A stretch of DNA of 64,000 nt from Desulfopila aestuarii DSM 18488 (GCF_900143695.1 NZ_FRFE01000005.1:186001-250000); one strand, 5' to 3'. Shown: positions 25,156 to 34,327, counted from the first letter of the stretch. Notes: a model not told the origin generated them from the sequence alone. Made by a program: numbers and translations.

Positions 25156-26586
25156 ATGGAAACAGTGAGTGACGAGGTACTTTTTTCAAATTTCACCTAC
25201 AACCCGGACTGCTATTATTTCCTCTATGTCGGTGATCTGAAGAATTACAGCCTCAACCATTTCGTCAAAGAGACACTTGAACGGCGTCTGAACAAGAACA
25301 ACGTCCGTTTCATCGCCATCGTGCCGGATGTCTGTATCCAGTACAACTACCAGAACGTCATGGTCATCAATCCGGTGGCAACTGAAGACATGATTAAGAA
25401 TCATACCTTCAGCGGTATGAAATCGCCGCCCCGAACCAGCTGCCGACTGAAGTCTTCCACCTTCATGAATGCAGTTTCCACCAGTCCCGCTGTCCGCCAG
25501 CTGATCGACACCATTCTGGAAAACCAGAACCGGCTCTATGTCAATCTTTATGAGAGCGTAGTAGAGATGACCCTTGACGATATCGACCGCGTTTCGGTCC
25601 TCGGCCCCGACAAGGACATCGCCAAGCAATACAACAACAAGGTATTCCAACATCAGGTGTTAAAAGATATCGTCCCGCTCATCGAGGGCTTTTCCTGTAA
25701 AGGTCGTAAAGAACTCCTGGAGCACACGGCATCTCTCTGGGACGTCTGGCCCGACGGGGTATTTGTCAGTGCCGCCTACTCCGCCGGGGGAGCCAACTCC
25801 TCTATCACCCGCTCCCAGGAAGAAGTGGAGGAACGCTTTGTCGACCAGGATTCGGAATACCTTGTCACCCGCTATATTCCCCACAGCCTCGACCCCACCG
25901 TTCTGGCAGTTGTGGCCAACGAGAACGAGGTGTATATCGCCGGAATCGCCGATCAGGTGATTGTGGACGGTAATCGTTTTATCGGCTCGACCTTCCCCTC
26001 CGTCACCACTCCCGAACAGCAGAGCCAGCTCAGGGACTACACCACTGCTGTGGGGCAGGTGCTCGGTAAAGCCGGGTATCGCGGGATTTTCGGCTGCGAT
26101 TACCTTGTTGACCTTGAGGGAAACATACACTTCCTCGAAATCAATGCACGTAAGCAGGGTACTACCCTTGAGTTCTGCTTCACCCTCGAGCAGAGTCTGC
26201 CTGAAGGCGCACCGATGCTGCCGGAGCTTGAATATTACGCGGTCACCGAAAACCGTTTTCCTCCCCATGCCCTGGAGATGACCGCCAATCTCCATAACAT
26301 TCACTGGGGAACCTACAATTACAAGATTACTTCACCCAAAATCACCAAAGGCTACATCCCGCAGAACCCGTACGAGCGAGAGACCTTTAAAAAGATCGCC
26401 AAGAAGGAACTGATCAAGGATTTCGTTATCCTCGAGCATCTTGGTACCAACTTTCTGGTTGCTCCAGGAACCTTTCTGGCCCGCGTCGTTTCGGTGGCCC
26501 GAAACAGAGAGGATGTTGCCGAAGGATTATGCCAAGGGGTTGGATTCATACAGTTCACCATCGACGAGGCGCCGATCGAACAATGA
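25156..26586 (+). CDS. ATP-grasp domain protein, unassigned carboxylate ligase
   Basis: A 476-residue protein whose second half is an ATP-grasp fold: EYLVTRYIPHS near residue 235, GIFGCDYLVD near 313 and HFLEINARKQGTT near 325-337, carrying the Mg-binding Glu and Asn. The first 130 residues would form a pre-ATP-grasp domain of its own kind. ATP-grasp enzymes couple a carboxylate, through an acyl-phosphate, to an amine or thiol. It lacks biotin carboxylase features. The stop overlaps the KamA-like gene (ATGA), so the two products are made together, suggesting that the ligase uses the amino acid formed by the radical enzyme, or supplies its substrate. The actual substrate is unknown. Confidence 0.78.
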   Translation: METVSDEVLFSNFTYNPDCYYFLYVGDLKNYSLNHFVKETLERRLNKNNVRFIAIVPDVCIQYNYQNVMVINPVATEDMIKNHTFSGMKSPPRTSCRLKSSTFMNAVSTSPAVRQLIDTILENQNRLYVNLYESVVEMTLDDIDRVSVLGPDKDIAKQYNNKVFQHQVLKDIVPLIEGFSCKGRKELLEHTASLWDVWPDGVFVSAAYSAGGANSSITRSQEEVEERFVDQDSEYLVTRYIPHSLDPTVLAVVANENEVYIAGIADQVIVDGNRFIGSTFPSVTTPEQQSQLRDYTTAVGQVLGKAGYRGIFGCDYLVDLEGNIHFLEINARKQGTTLEFCFTLEQSLPEGAPMLPELEYYAVTENRFPPHALEMTANLHNIHWGTYNYKITSPKITKGYIPQNPYERETFKKIAKKELIKDFVILEHLGTNFLVAPGTFLARVVSVARNREDVAEGLCQGVGFIQFTIDEAPIEQ

Positions 26587-28169
26587 TACATGAGAACAAT
26601 AAACCGGATACCGCCATGGAACCACTCGACAGCTATACCGAAGAACTCCTGAACAAGCTTACTGCACCAGCCAACACAACCCGAAAGCCAACCCCAGAGG
26701 AGCTTTTGCAGGTAGAGCAGCTGGTGAAAGCGACAGAAGAGACAAACCTCACAAACCCAATTATTCAGTTGTTCGCTCATTTGCTTGAATTGAAGGACAC
26801 TGGCTGTTCCCCGCAGGATTTCAATATCGAGCTGGCCCAGCTTACCCATCTTGCCAAGAGACATCAGGAAATCGACGAGCATATGGTCTCGGTGGGCGGC
26901 CGACTCACCCAGGCCCTGCCTATCGCCGGAAAAGCCAACAGCCGGGTGGCGGAATATCTGGCAAAGAAGGATACGGAAGCCCCAAGCGGCATCGAACTCT
27001 GGGAGCAAATTGAAGAGAACACCCGCCGTATCAAGCGTGGGTTGAAAATGAGTGATGAGGAGTGGAACTCCTTTCACGGCCAGCTCCGGCATGCAGTGGA
27101 TTCGGTCGAGACCCTGGCCCAGCTGATCGATTTGCCAGCGGATGTACTCAACTCAATTGCCCGGGTAACCAAAACATACCGGATGCGGCTCACTCCCTAC
27201 TACACCAGCCTCATCATGCCCGGGGTGCTGAACGATCCGATCATGCTGCAGTCGGTGCCCACCGGCGAGATGATCGACAACGCCGGTATTGAGATCCCGC
27301 CGGTGGCGGCGGATCATTCCCCGGCCCGGCTGATCGATCAGTTTTACCCTCGCGTGTTGACCATCAAGGCGACCAATATGTGTGCGATGTACTGCACCCA
27401 CTGTCTGCGGTTGGCCCATATTGGCCGAAAGGACAAGATATACTCAAAAGAGGCCTATAACGAGGCGCTCGATTATATCAGGAACAATCCCCAAGTGCGC
27501 GACGTGTTGATCACCGGCGGTGATGCTTTTCTGCTGCCGAATTCCCATCTCGAGTGGCTGCTGGGCGAACTCGATTCAATCGATCATATAAAGACCAAAA
27601 GGCTCGGCACCCGTATTCCGGTAACCGCACCGATGCGTGTGGACAATGAGCTGCTCGATATCCTCGAGACCAGTAACGATAAGAAACCGGTACGGGTGGT
27701 AACCCAGATCAACACCGCCCAGGAGATCACCCCGGTCTCCCTTGGCTCCTTCCGGCAGCTGTCCAAACGTACCTTCACCGTGCTCAACCAGGCAGTACTG
27801 CTCAAAGGCATCAACGACACCCGGGTCAAGATGTGGAAGCTTTGCGAAACCGTTCATGAAGCTTATGTGCGACCCTATTATCTTTTTAACTGCAGCTACC
27901 GCAACCCGCAGTTCAAGCATTTTCGTGTACCCCTGGAAGTGGGTCGCGACCTGGTTGAATCGATGTACGGCAATATTGTAGGCGACGCCATTCCCCGCTA
28001 TATCGCCACTGCCGGCGGCAAGATCCCTCTGCATCGCTCAAACGTGGTGAGCCATGAGAACGGTGACATCATCCTTCGAAAACCTTGGTCAGGTGAGGAA
28101 GTGCGCTATCCAGACGCTGATCCGGAGGTATATTCACAAGAAGAGTTCGCCTTCAAACTACCAAAATAA
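26583..28169 (+). CDS. KamA-family radical SAM aminomutase-like protein, unusual substrate site
   Basis: Radical SAM, PLP-type protein (528 aa) related to lysine 2,3-aminomutase. The cluster motif CAMYCTHC is at C266, C270 and C273; the PLP lysine is K480 in GGKIPL. Extra N-terminal sequence of about 140 residues precedes the barrel compared with clostridial KamA. Judged by alignment from memory, both aspartates that hold the side-chain amine of lysine in KamA are lost: the CD of CDLS reads CS (NCSYRNPQF), and the D of DAPGGGGK reads T in a shorter IATAGGK loop. Those positions also do not match glutamate 2,3-aminomutase. It is therefore probably an amino-group mutase for another amino acid. 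Coupled by ATGA to the ATP-grasp gene. Confidence 0.8.
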   Translation: MIHENNKPDTAMEPLDSYTEELLNKLTAPANTTRKPTPEELLQVEQLVKATEETNLTNPIIQLFAHLLELKDTGCSPQDFNIELAQLTHLAKRHQEIDEHMVSVGGRLTQALPIAGKANSRVAEYLAKKDTEAPSGIELWEQIEENTRRIKRGLKMSDEEWNSFHGQLRHAVDSVETLAQLIDLPADVLNSIARVTKTYRMRLTPYYTSLIMPGVLNDPIMLQSVPTGEMIDNAGIEIPPVAADHSPARLIDQFYPRVLTIKATNMCAMYCTHCLRLAHIGRKDKIYSKEAYNEALDYIRNNPQVRDVLITGGDAFLLPNSHLEWLLGELDSIDHIKTKRLGTRIPVTAPMRVDNELLDILETSNDKKPVRVVTQINTAQEITPVSLGSFRQLSKRTFTVLNQAVLLKGINDTRVKMWKLCETVHEAYVRPYYLFNCSYRNPQFKHFRVPLEVGRDLVESMYGNIVGDAIPRYIATAGGKIPLHRSNVVSHENGDIILRKPWSGEEVRYPDADPEVYSQEEFAFKLPK

Positions 28170-28171
28170 TC

Positions 28172-29350
28172 ATGCAGAATCCATTTGCCGATTATCTTTC
28201 TGCTCATGAGGAGGACCAGTTCCGTTTCCTGCGCGAACTGGTCCTCACCCAGAGCTACAGCCGGAACAAGACCGGGGTCGATCAGGTCGGAAAACTGATC
28301 GATCATGAACTTGCCACCCTACCAATGAGCTGCACCCGTTTTGACCAGATCGAACTCGGCGATCATCTGCTCTTTCGCTCACCCGCGTGCGATACACATA
28401 CTCGTCAAGTCCTTCTCACCGGGCACATGGACACGGTGTTTCCACCGGAATCAGGCTTTGACTGGTATCGGGAGGAAGAAGACCGGGTCTTCGGGCCGGG
28501 GGTTATCGATATGAAAGGCGGTCTTGCGGTTGCAATCTTCGCCCTGAAGGCGCTGCATCATGTCGGGCTGCTGAATGAAATCCCTATCGCCCTTATCTGC
28601 AACAGCGATGAAGAAATCGGCTCCCCCACCTCCACCGAGCTGATCACCCGAGAGGCGGAAAAGAGCTATTTCGGTATGGTCTTTGAGTGCGGTGGCCTGC
28701 AGGGTGAGGTCGTTACGGGCAGGAAAGGAAAAACAGGCTACCTGCTCGACATCACCGGCCGTCCCGGCCATGCCGCCTTTGCCGGAAGTGGTAAGGCCAG
28801 TGCCATCCTGGAATTGGCACATAAGGTGATCGCCATTGAACAGATGAATGATCCCGCCAGGCAGCTGGTGGTCAATGTCGGCACCGTGGTGGGCGGCATC
28901 GGCCCAAACACCGTGCCGGAGTTTGCTTCAGCCCAGATCGATATCCGCTATATTACCAAGGCAGATGGGAGAGACTGCGACACGCAACTGCAACACATTG
29001 CCGCACTCAACCGGATCCCCGACACCTCGGCTGTCCTCACCATAGCGTCCAGCCGCAAGCCCATGGAACAGAGCGAGAGCAACACCAGACTGTTCACCTG
29101 GGTCCGGCATGAGGCGGAGCGGCTGGGTCTCGCACTCATTCCTGAACTGCGGAGCGGTGTCTCCGACGCCAATACCATCGCGTCGGCAGGTACACCGGTA
29201 CTCGACGGCCTTGGCCCCATCGGCGAATACGACCACAGCAGCGATGAATATATGATCAAAAAAAGTCTGCCGGAGCGCACCCTGCTGGCCGCTACAGCCA
29301 TTGCCGCCTGCTGGGAAAGATGTCGAGACCAAGAAGGCCAAGCCCTCTGA
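28172..29350 (+). CDS. M20-family metallopeptidase (ArgE/DapE/carboxypeptidase type)
   Basis: Zinc-dependent M20 hydrolase of 392 aa. Metal-site motifs: GHMDTVFPP (about residue 90), GPGVIDMKGG (about 109-118), NSDEEIGSP near 150, and the C-terminal histidine in EYDHSSDEYM. A dimerisation insert lies near 190-300, with FAGSGKAS and RKGKTGYL. It resembles the glutamate carboxypeptidase branch, which cuts a C-terminal glutamate or deacylates amino acids. It starts two bases after the KamA-like gene, so it belongs to that pathway, perhaps cleaving or trimming the amide made by the ATP-grasp ligase. That role is inference. Confidence 0.85.
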   Translation: MQNPFADYLSAHEEDQFRFLRELVLTQSYSRNKTGVDQVGKLIDHELATLPMSCTRFDQIELGDHLLFRSPACDTHTRQVLLTGHMDTVFPPESGFDWYREEEDRVFGPGVIDMKGGLAVAIFALKALHHVGLLNEIPIALICNSDEEIGSPTSTELITREAEKSYFGMVFECGGLQGEVVTGRKGKTGYLLDITGRPGHAAFAGSGKASAILELAHKVIAIEQMNDPARQLVVNVGTVVGGIGPNTVPEFASAQIDIRYITKADGRDCDTQLQHIAALNRIPDTSAVLTIASSRKPMEQSESNTRLFTWVRHEAERLGLALIPELRSGVSDANTIASAGTPVLDGLGPIGEYDHSSDEYMIKKSLPERTLLAATAIAACWERCRDQEGQAL

Positions 29351-29435
29351 AACACAATTGGACAATTGACACATTCCCACCTGCACAATAGAGTGTCGAG
29401 CAAACGATTTCTTACCTTTCTCAACCGGTGCAACC

Positions 29436-30017
29436 ATGCGAACAGCACTTCAACCAGACGACGCTCTGCTTGTTGTCGACATGCAGAACGACTTTCTCCC
29501 CGGTGGCAGCCTGGCCGTTCCCGACTCGGCCGCGATCATTCCTCAGGTGAACAGCTGCATTGAGCGTTTCACTGCCAATGGACTGCCTGTTTTTGCCAGC
29601 CGCGACTTCCATCCGACAGACCATATCTCGTTTGTCGCTAACGGTGGACAATGGCCTCCCCATTGCGTTGCCGGCACCTGGGGTGCAGAGTTTCATCCTG
29701 ATCTGCGTCTGCCGGATTCGGTCATCATCATCTCCAAAGGCACAGATGCCGGGCGTGAAGCCTATTCAGCCCTTGATGCAACACCGCTTTCAGAAGTACT
29801 CGAGGAAAAGGCTATTGAGCGGCTTTTTGTCTGCGGCCTCGCCACCGATTACTGCGTTTTGGCGTCGGCCAAAGATCTTCTGGATGCAGGATATTTGGTA
29901 ACCCTCATCACAGATAGTATGCGGGCCGTCAATGTCCATGAAGGTGACGGCGACCGGGCATTACAGTCACTTATCGAACTGGGCGCATCTACTACCACTT
30001 GCAACGAGCTGCCATGA
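29436..30017 (+). CDS. pncA: Nicotinamidase
   Basis: Cysteine hydrolase (193 aa) converting nicotinamide to nicotinate for NAD salvage. The catalytic triad is visible: D16 in VVDMQNDF, lysine in ISKGTD (about residue 104) and cysteine in LATDYCV (about 138). Metal-binding residues are in SRDFHPTDH (about residues 50-58). Its stop overlaps the start of pncB by ATGA. The gap of 85 bases from the M20 peptidase leaves it open whether the pair is read from the upstream promoter. No TM or signal sequence. Confidence 0.93.
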   Translation: MRTALQPDDALLVVDMQNDFLPGGSLAVPDSAAIIPQVNSCIERFTANGLPVFASRDFHPTDHISFVANGGQWPPHCVAGTWGAEFHPDLRLPDSVIIISKGTDAGREAYSALDATPLSEVLEEKAIERLFVCGLATDYCVLASAKDLLDAGYLVTLITDSMRAVNVHEGDGDRALQSLIELGASTTTCNELP

Positions 30018-31351
30018 GACATTCCCTTTCCCCACTCCTCACCGATTTCTACCAGCTCACCATGATGCAGGCCTACCATGACAGCGACATGCATGAAGAA
30101 GCGGTTTTCGAGCTTTTTTTTCGGAAGCTGCCGCCAGAGCGTGATTACCTCGTCGCCTGCGGCCTGGAGCAAGTTCTCGAATACCTGGAGAACCTCAGGT
30201 TTTCCGAAGACGATATCGACTTTCTTCGCCGGGACGGTCGTTTTCACGAACGCTTTCTCAACACCCTCGTCGACTTTCGCTTCACCGGCGACGTCCATGC
30301 CATGCCGGAGGGAACCATATTCTTCCCCGACGAGCCGGTCATCCGGATCACCGCGCCCCTGGCTCAAGCTCAGCTGGTAGAGACCCGGATCATCAACATC
30401 CTCATGTTCCAGACCATGATCGCTTCCAAGGCCGCACGGATAAAACAGGTGATGCCGGACAAGATTCTGGTCGATTACGGGCTTCGTCGCGCTCATGGCG
30501 CTGAAGCAGGCATTATGGCAGCCCGGGCAAGTTATGTGGCGGGCTTTAATGGTACCGCCACGGTTCTTGCCGGCAAACTTTTCGATATCCCGATATTTGG
30601 CACCATGGCCCACTCTTTCATTCAGGCCCATGACTCAGAGCACGACGCTTTTCTCCATTTCGGTATGAGCCATCCGCAAAACACCATCCTTCTACTCGAC
30701 ACCTATGATACCGAAAAAGGTGCCATGAAAGTTATCGAAATGGCAGAAGAATTCAAAAAACACAATATCACGGTCCGCGGTGTACGACTCGACAGCGGTG
30801 ACATGATCGAACTGTCACGCCGGGTTCGAAAAATTCTTGATGATGGGGGGATGAAAGACACCCTGATATTTGCCAGCGGTAATCTCGACGAGTATTCACT
30901 GGAGTCGTTTCATCGGCAGAACGCTCCGGTGGACGGATTCGGCATCGGCACGAAAATGACCACCTCGGCCGATGTCCCCTATTTTGATTGCGCCTATAAA
31001 ATGGTTGAATATAAAGGTCTTGGCCGTCGTAAGTTCTCCAAGGGCAAATCAACCTGGCCAGGGAGAAAGCAGGTATTCAGGCACTTCAGAAATGATGGTA
31101 TTATGAGTGATGACTCCCTGGCATTGGAGAATGAACAACTTTCCGGCACCCCGCTGCTGCACCAGCATATGCGAAGCGGCAGCCGCATCGAGCCTCCTTC
31201 CGGACTTGCCGGTACCAGAGAGTATTTTCTTCACCAGCTGACAACGCTGCCGTCTTTTGACAGAGAAAAGATTTATGCTGTCAAACCTTCACCAGCACTG
31301 CAGACTTTTGCCGACAGCGTCACCGAAAGAATGCAACGAAATAATCGGTAA
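30014..31351 (+). CDS. pncB: Nicotinate phosphoribosyltransferase
   Basis: Enzyme of 445 aa making nicotinate mononucleotide from nicotinate and PRPP, with ATP-driven catalysis in the family. Motifs are LTDFYQLTM at the N-terminus, VDYGLRRAHG (about 156-165), GTMAHSFIQAH with the reactive histidine near 200, RLDSGDMIELSR near 260, and FGIGTKM near 312. The ATG at 30014 overlaps the pncA stop and gives the standard N-terminus, whereas the frame upstream is simply inside pncA. With pncA it forms the first two steps of the Preiss-Handler salvage pathway. Confidence 0.94.
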   Translation: MRHSLSPLLTDFYQLTMMQAYHDSDMHEEAVFELFFRKLPPERDYLVACGLEQVLEYLENLRFSEDDIDFLRRDGRFHERFLNTLVDFRFTGDVHAMPEGTIFFPDEPVIRITAPLAQAQLVETRIINILMFQTMIASKAARIKQVMPDKILVDYGLRRAHGAEAGIMAARASYVAGFNGTATVLAGKLFDIPIFGTMAHSFIQAHDSEHDAFLHFGMSHPQNTILLLDTYDTEKGAMKVIEMAEEFKKHNITVRGVRLDSGDMIELSRRVRKILDDGGMKDTLIFASGNLDEYSLESFHRQNAPVDGFGIGTKMTTSADVPYFDCAYKMVEYKGLGRRKFSKGKSTWPGRKQVFRHFRNDGIMSDDSLALENEQLSGTPLLHQHMRSGSRIEPPSGLAGTREYFLHQLTTLPSFDREKIYAVKPSPALQTFADSVTERMQRNNR

Positions 31352-31355
31352 CCAA

Positions 31356-31390
31356 CAACACCGACATCCTGCAGATGGGAATCGGTGTTG
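31356..31390. terminator. Hairpin between convergent pncB and carbonic anhydrase genes
   Basis: Stem CAACACCGA with TCGGTGTTG (9 bp, loop 17). It lies five bases after the pncB stop and just before the end of the convergent gene. No T tract follows on either strand, so it is at most a weak bidirectional terminator. Confidence 0.45.
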
Positions 31391-31403
31391 CAGATAGAGC
31401 AAA

Positions 31404-32162
31404 CTACTCCAGAATCATTCTGGCATTTGTCGGCTGAACCGGCCGGTTGTTGGCCATGCCCATCACTTTCTGGAACTGGCCAATCTGATCGGCGGTAAGC
31501 TTTGCTGATTCCTTCAGCACCAGCCAGGTCACTCCTTCAGTACAGGGCGGGGTAGTAAGCGAGCCGTTGAACCGGTAATAATCCCTGGAGCCGGGCAGAA
31601 AGCCCTCAACTGTTCCCACCCCAGCAAGAGGCTTTTTCTCTCCGGCCGCACCTGGCATTTCTTGCCAGGTCGCCGCTATAGCACTATTTACCGGACCATC
31701 CTCATACATCACCGCCACCACGGCAAGCTGGCCTTTCGCATCCGCATGGACCAGATGTCCCTCCATGGGATAGAATTTGCCATCAATGACATTCTCGCTC
31801 GGGCTATGAAAATGGATCTGCTTTAACTCATACTTACGACCTTCCACTTCGAGTGAGCTGCCTGGAGCAAAGTTGACCTGGATGGCATGGCCGTTATTCA
31901 ACACCTCAATGGCCTCGGTTGCATACTGCATGGCTAACGGTTCAAGCTCTGCCTCGATAAATGAGGTCAGGTTGACCGGCGACTGATTTTTTCCCGTGCC
32001 ACACATGCTGAAGTCCGGGCTGAGCTGCCCCCAGTGCTCGGGGCCGTTATCACCGGAATAACCCCAGTGCACGCCCTCACTTCCCGACGCATGTGCCGAA
32101 ACAGCGACACAACCAGTGATAATAAGAGCTGCCGCTGCCTTGAAAATTGGACCTTTTTTCAT
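31404..32162 (-). CDS. Alpha-type carbonic anhydrase, exported
   Basis: Carbonic anhydrase of the alpha class (252 aa), interconverting CO2 and bicarbonate. A Sec signal peptide covers about residues 1-25 (cleaved near SAHA), so the enzyme acts in the periplasm. The zinc histidines are in QIHFHSPSE and GHLVHAD; the proton-shuttle histidine is in NGHAIQVNF; NGSLTTPPCTEGVTW is the family hallmark, and the paired cysteines MCGTG and PPCTEG likely form the conserved disulfide. A GGGAGG site precedes the start. It stands alone, convergent with pncB, and could help balance CO2 and bicarbonate outside the membrane. Confidence 0.95.
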   Translation of the reverse strand: MKKGPIFKAAAALIITGCVAVSAHASGSEGVHWGYSGDNGPEHWGQLSPDFSMCGTGKNQSPVNLTSFIEAELEPLAMQYATEAIEVLNNGHAIQVNFAPGSSLEVEGRKYELKQIHFHSPSENVIDGKFYPMEGHLVHADAKGQLAVVAVMYEDGPVNSAIAATWQEMPGAAGEKKPLAGVGTVEGFLPGSRDYYRFNGSLTTPPCTEGVTWLVLKESAKLTADQIGQFQKVMGMANNRPVQPTNARMILE

Positions 32163-32580
32163 GCCTTGCCTCCCTTTATTTCATCGCTTGACCTCGGTTA
32201 CAACCCCTCACCTCAAAATACTCCACTTTTATGTTATAATAGTTTTGCGTCAGATAGACCAGTCTGTTTCACCCACAAACGCTGTATAAGCGTTAACATT
32301 CCCGGAAAAGCAACCAGTTCTGTTTCTGTACAGTGTAAAGATAGTAAAGAACAACAACCATTCCACAGATCTTGAAAATGGAACGAACCATTTGTCGAAT
32401 AACGGCTTTCCCCATTAGCGGTTACACCTTTTACCTGATAGGCAGGGGATTGATGACCTAGAAGACTTCTAACAAAACGGTATTCTCTACTTCATATCGC
32501 GAATAAAAAAAATCGGTCGACCGGAAAATCCAGGCGACCGATTAAGGATGATCAGATCGTATTTTTGGAAGCCGCAGCCT
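32163..32580. other. Intergenic region with TetR-type operator and promoter-like boxes
   Basis: No gene is supported. TTATAAT occurs at 32234-32240 on the plus strand, and directly downstream is TAGACCAGTCTG (32255-32266), whose AGAC/GTCT arms match operators of TetR-type regulators such as NemR. The minus strand must carry the carbonic anhydrase promoter. The plus strand has no gene beyond the operator before the etfA terminator, so either the target is the carbonic anhydrase or a small RNA or lost gene. Confidence 0.4.
32505..32543 (-). terminator. Intrinsic terminator after etfA
   Basis: Read on the minus strand, stem AATCGGTCG with CGACCGATT (9 bp, loop 15) is followed by a T run of six or more. 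It ends the beta-oxidation/ETF operon. Confidence 0.88.
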
Positions 32581-33501
32581 TTACAATGCCATAATTTTAT
32601 CCGTCAATACCGGCAACAACTGCTTCAGGTCGGCCACGGCAAAGACATCAGCCACCTCACCGATAGGGGCATCACGATCGGTATTGATCGCCACCACGAA
32701 TTCCGATTTCTTCATCCCGGCCAGGTGCTGCACAGCTCCGGAAATGCCGCAAGCTACATAGAGTTTGGGTGAGACGGTCAACCCGGTAGTGCCGACCTGA
32801 CGGTTATGAGTCACCCATTCAGCGTCCACCACCGGACGACTGGCTCCGTATTCCCCTTTCAGAGCCTTAGCCAATCCTTCAACCATAACGATGTTCTCGG
32901 GCTTGCCGACCCCACGCCCAGCACTGATAATTACCTCAGCCCGGGTCAGATCAACACCGCCCAGCTTTGCTTCTTCATAACCCAGCAAAGTGGCCATTCC
33001 TTCATAGTCCCCAACCACCGGCACCACGTTGGGTATACCATCCGGTAAATTATCGAGACTAAAAGCTCCTGCCTGAATCGTCACCACAGTCAGTAAACCT
33101 TTGCCGGTAAGCGTTCTGCGCAATTTGCCGTTGCAGGCCGGTACAATGAATTTTCCATCCTCGACAGCGATCACTTCTGAAATCTGCGCAGCCTTCTCCC
33201 GCACAGCGATACGCGGCGCCAGATCCCAACCGTAGGAACTATGGCAGAAGACCACCATATCCGGTTTTTCCTGGGCAATGGCATCTAAAAGCAGAGATTT
33301 ATGGGCCTCCGGGTTGTACTCATCATATCTTGACACCTCGGCAACATAGAGCGTACCCTGAAATCTCGGTAACGCCACAGTACTGTCGGCGACAATAAAC
33401 ATGGAACTCTCAGCGCCAAGAATCCCGGAAAAAGCCATCAATTCGGCATAACTTTCCTGGACCTTTCCCTGCCGGTATTCTGCGACCAATAACGCTTTCA
33501 T
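32581..33501 (-). CDS. etfA: Electron transfer flavoprotein, alpha subunit
   Basis: FAD-binding subunit of ETF (306 aa). The C-terminal FAD domain shows ISAGRGVGKPEN (about residues 205), VGTTGLTVSPKLYVACGIS and the following QHLAGMKKS and INTDRDAPI segments typical of EtfA. With EtfB it takes electrons from acyl-CoA dehydrogenase in the cytoplasm. It is slightly shorter than common EtfA proteins. It lies directly after etfB and ends the operon before a terminator. Its membrane partner is the Fe-S oxidoreductase encoded upstream. Confidence 0.95.
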   Translation of the reverse strand: MKALLVAEYRQGKVQESYAELMAFSGILGAESSMFIVADSTVALPRFQGTLYVAEVSRYDEYNPEAHKSLLLDAIAQEKPDMVVFCHSSYGWDLAPRIAVREKAAQISEVIAVEDGKFIVPACNGKLRRTLTGKGLLTVVTIQAGAFSLDNLPDGIPNVVPVVGDYEGMATLLGYEEAKLGGVDLTRAEVIISAGRGVGKPENIVMVEGLAKALKGEYGASRPVVDAEWVTHNRQVGTTGLTVSPKLYVACGISGAVQHLAGMKKSEFVVAINTDRDAPIGEVADVFAVADLKQLLPVLTDKIMAL

Positions 33502-33510
33502 CTTCCCCTC

Positions 33511-34281
33511 CTATGCCAGCACGCTGGTCTTTTCTTTCAGAATTGCAATCAGCCTGTCAGCAATTGAGTCCGGTTCTCCTTCGAGAAAAAGTCCGCCTAC
33601 CCGTTTTTCCGGCAGGGCCATCTTGACTGTTTTCTGCATGCTATCCGTCGACTGCAACATCTTCGCCTCAATGGTCAAAAGCTCTTTTTTCTTCGCCTTC
33701 ATGATATTTGGAAGAGTTGGATAGCGAGGGGTATTGAGGCCCAGCTGACAGGTCACCAGCACCGGCAGAGCGGCCTTCACTTTGGCCTTGACGCCACCTT
33801 CGAGTTCTCGCTGAACGACGACCGAACCGTTGTCATAGGTGTAGTCGACAATGGTGGTGATCGCCGCCATATCCAGCAACTCAGCCAGCATCACTCCAAC
33901 CTGACCGCTGCCCCTGTCTTGGGATTGCATACCGGTAAAGATAATATCAAACCCCTTATCCCGGGCAAACTCTGCGATCATAGCGGCAATCTGATAGGGG
34001 TCTTTCATGTAGCTGTGGCTGTCGGCAATATGCACGCCACGGTCGCAGCCCATGGCCAGCGCCTTTTTCATGGTCTCCTTCACCTGATCGGACCCGATAC
34101 ACAGCACGGTTACATCGCCGCCAGCCTGCTCTTTCTGGCGCACCGCCTGCTCAACCGCATATTCGTCATACTCATTCATCCGCCAGGCAAGATCGCCGCG
34201 ATCGTACCAGACGCCATCAGCATCGATTCGAAATTTGGATTCCATATCCGGAACCTGTTTTATGCAAACCAGAAGTTTCAT
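33511..34281 (-). CDS. etfB: Electron transfer flavoprotein, beta subunit
   Basis: Beta subunit of ETF (256 aa), starting MKLLVCIKQVPDME, the typical N-terminus, after GGAGGAAAAT. The motif GMQSQDRGSGQVGVMLAE (about residues 123-140) is characteristic; the signature region VKAKVKAALPVLVTCQLGLNTPRYPTL lies near 180-205. The frame is open upstream to 34398 but the added residues overlap the Fe-S gene and are not needed. EtfB and EtfA together shuttle electrons from acyl-CoA oxidation to the Fe-S oxidoreductase. Whether this ETF bifurcates cannot be judged here. Confidence 0.95.
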   Translation of the reverse strand: MKLLVCIKQVPDMESKFRIDADGVWYDRGDLAWRMNEYDEYAVEQAVRQKEQAGGDVTVLCIGSDQVKETMKKALAMGCDRGVHIADSHSYMKDPYQIAAMIAEFARDKGFDIIFTGMQSQDRGSGQVGVMLAELLDMAAITTIVDYTYDNGSVVVQRELEGGVKAKVKAALPVLVTCQLGLNTPRYPTLPNIMKAKKKELLTIEAKMLQSTDSMQKTVKMALPEKRVGGLFLEGEPDSIADRLIAILKEKTSVLA

Positions 34282-34327
34282 ATTTTCCTCCGAGAAAAGA
34301 AGTCGCAAAAACTGGCAAAAATCAACC

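Noticed and set aside
25660-26304. Minus-strand frame of 214 codons opposite the ATP-grasp gene
   Set aside because: Antisense shadow; the ATP-grasp motifs lie on the plus strand.
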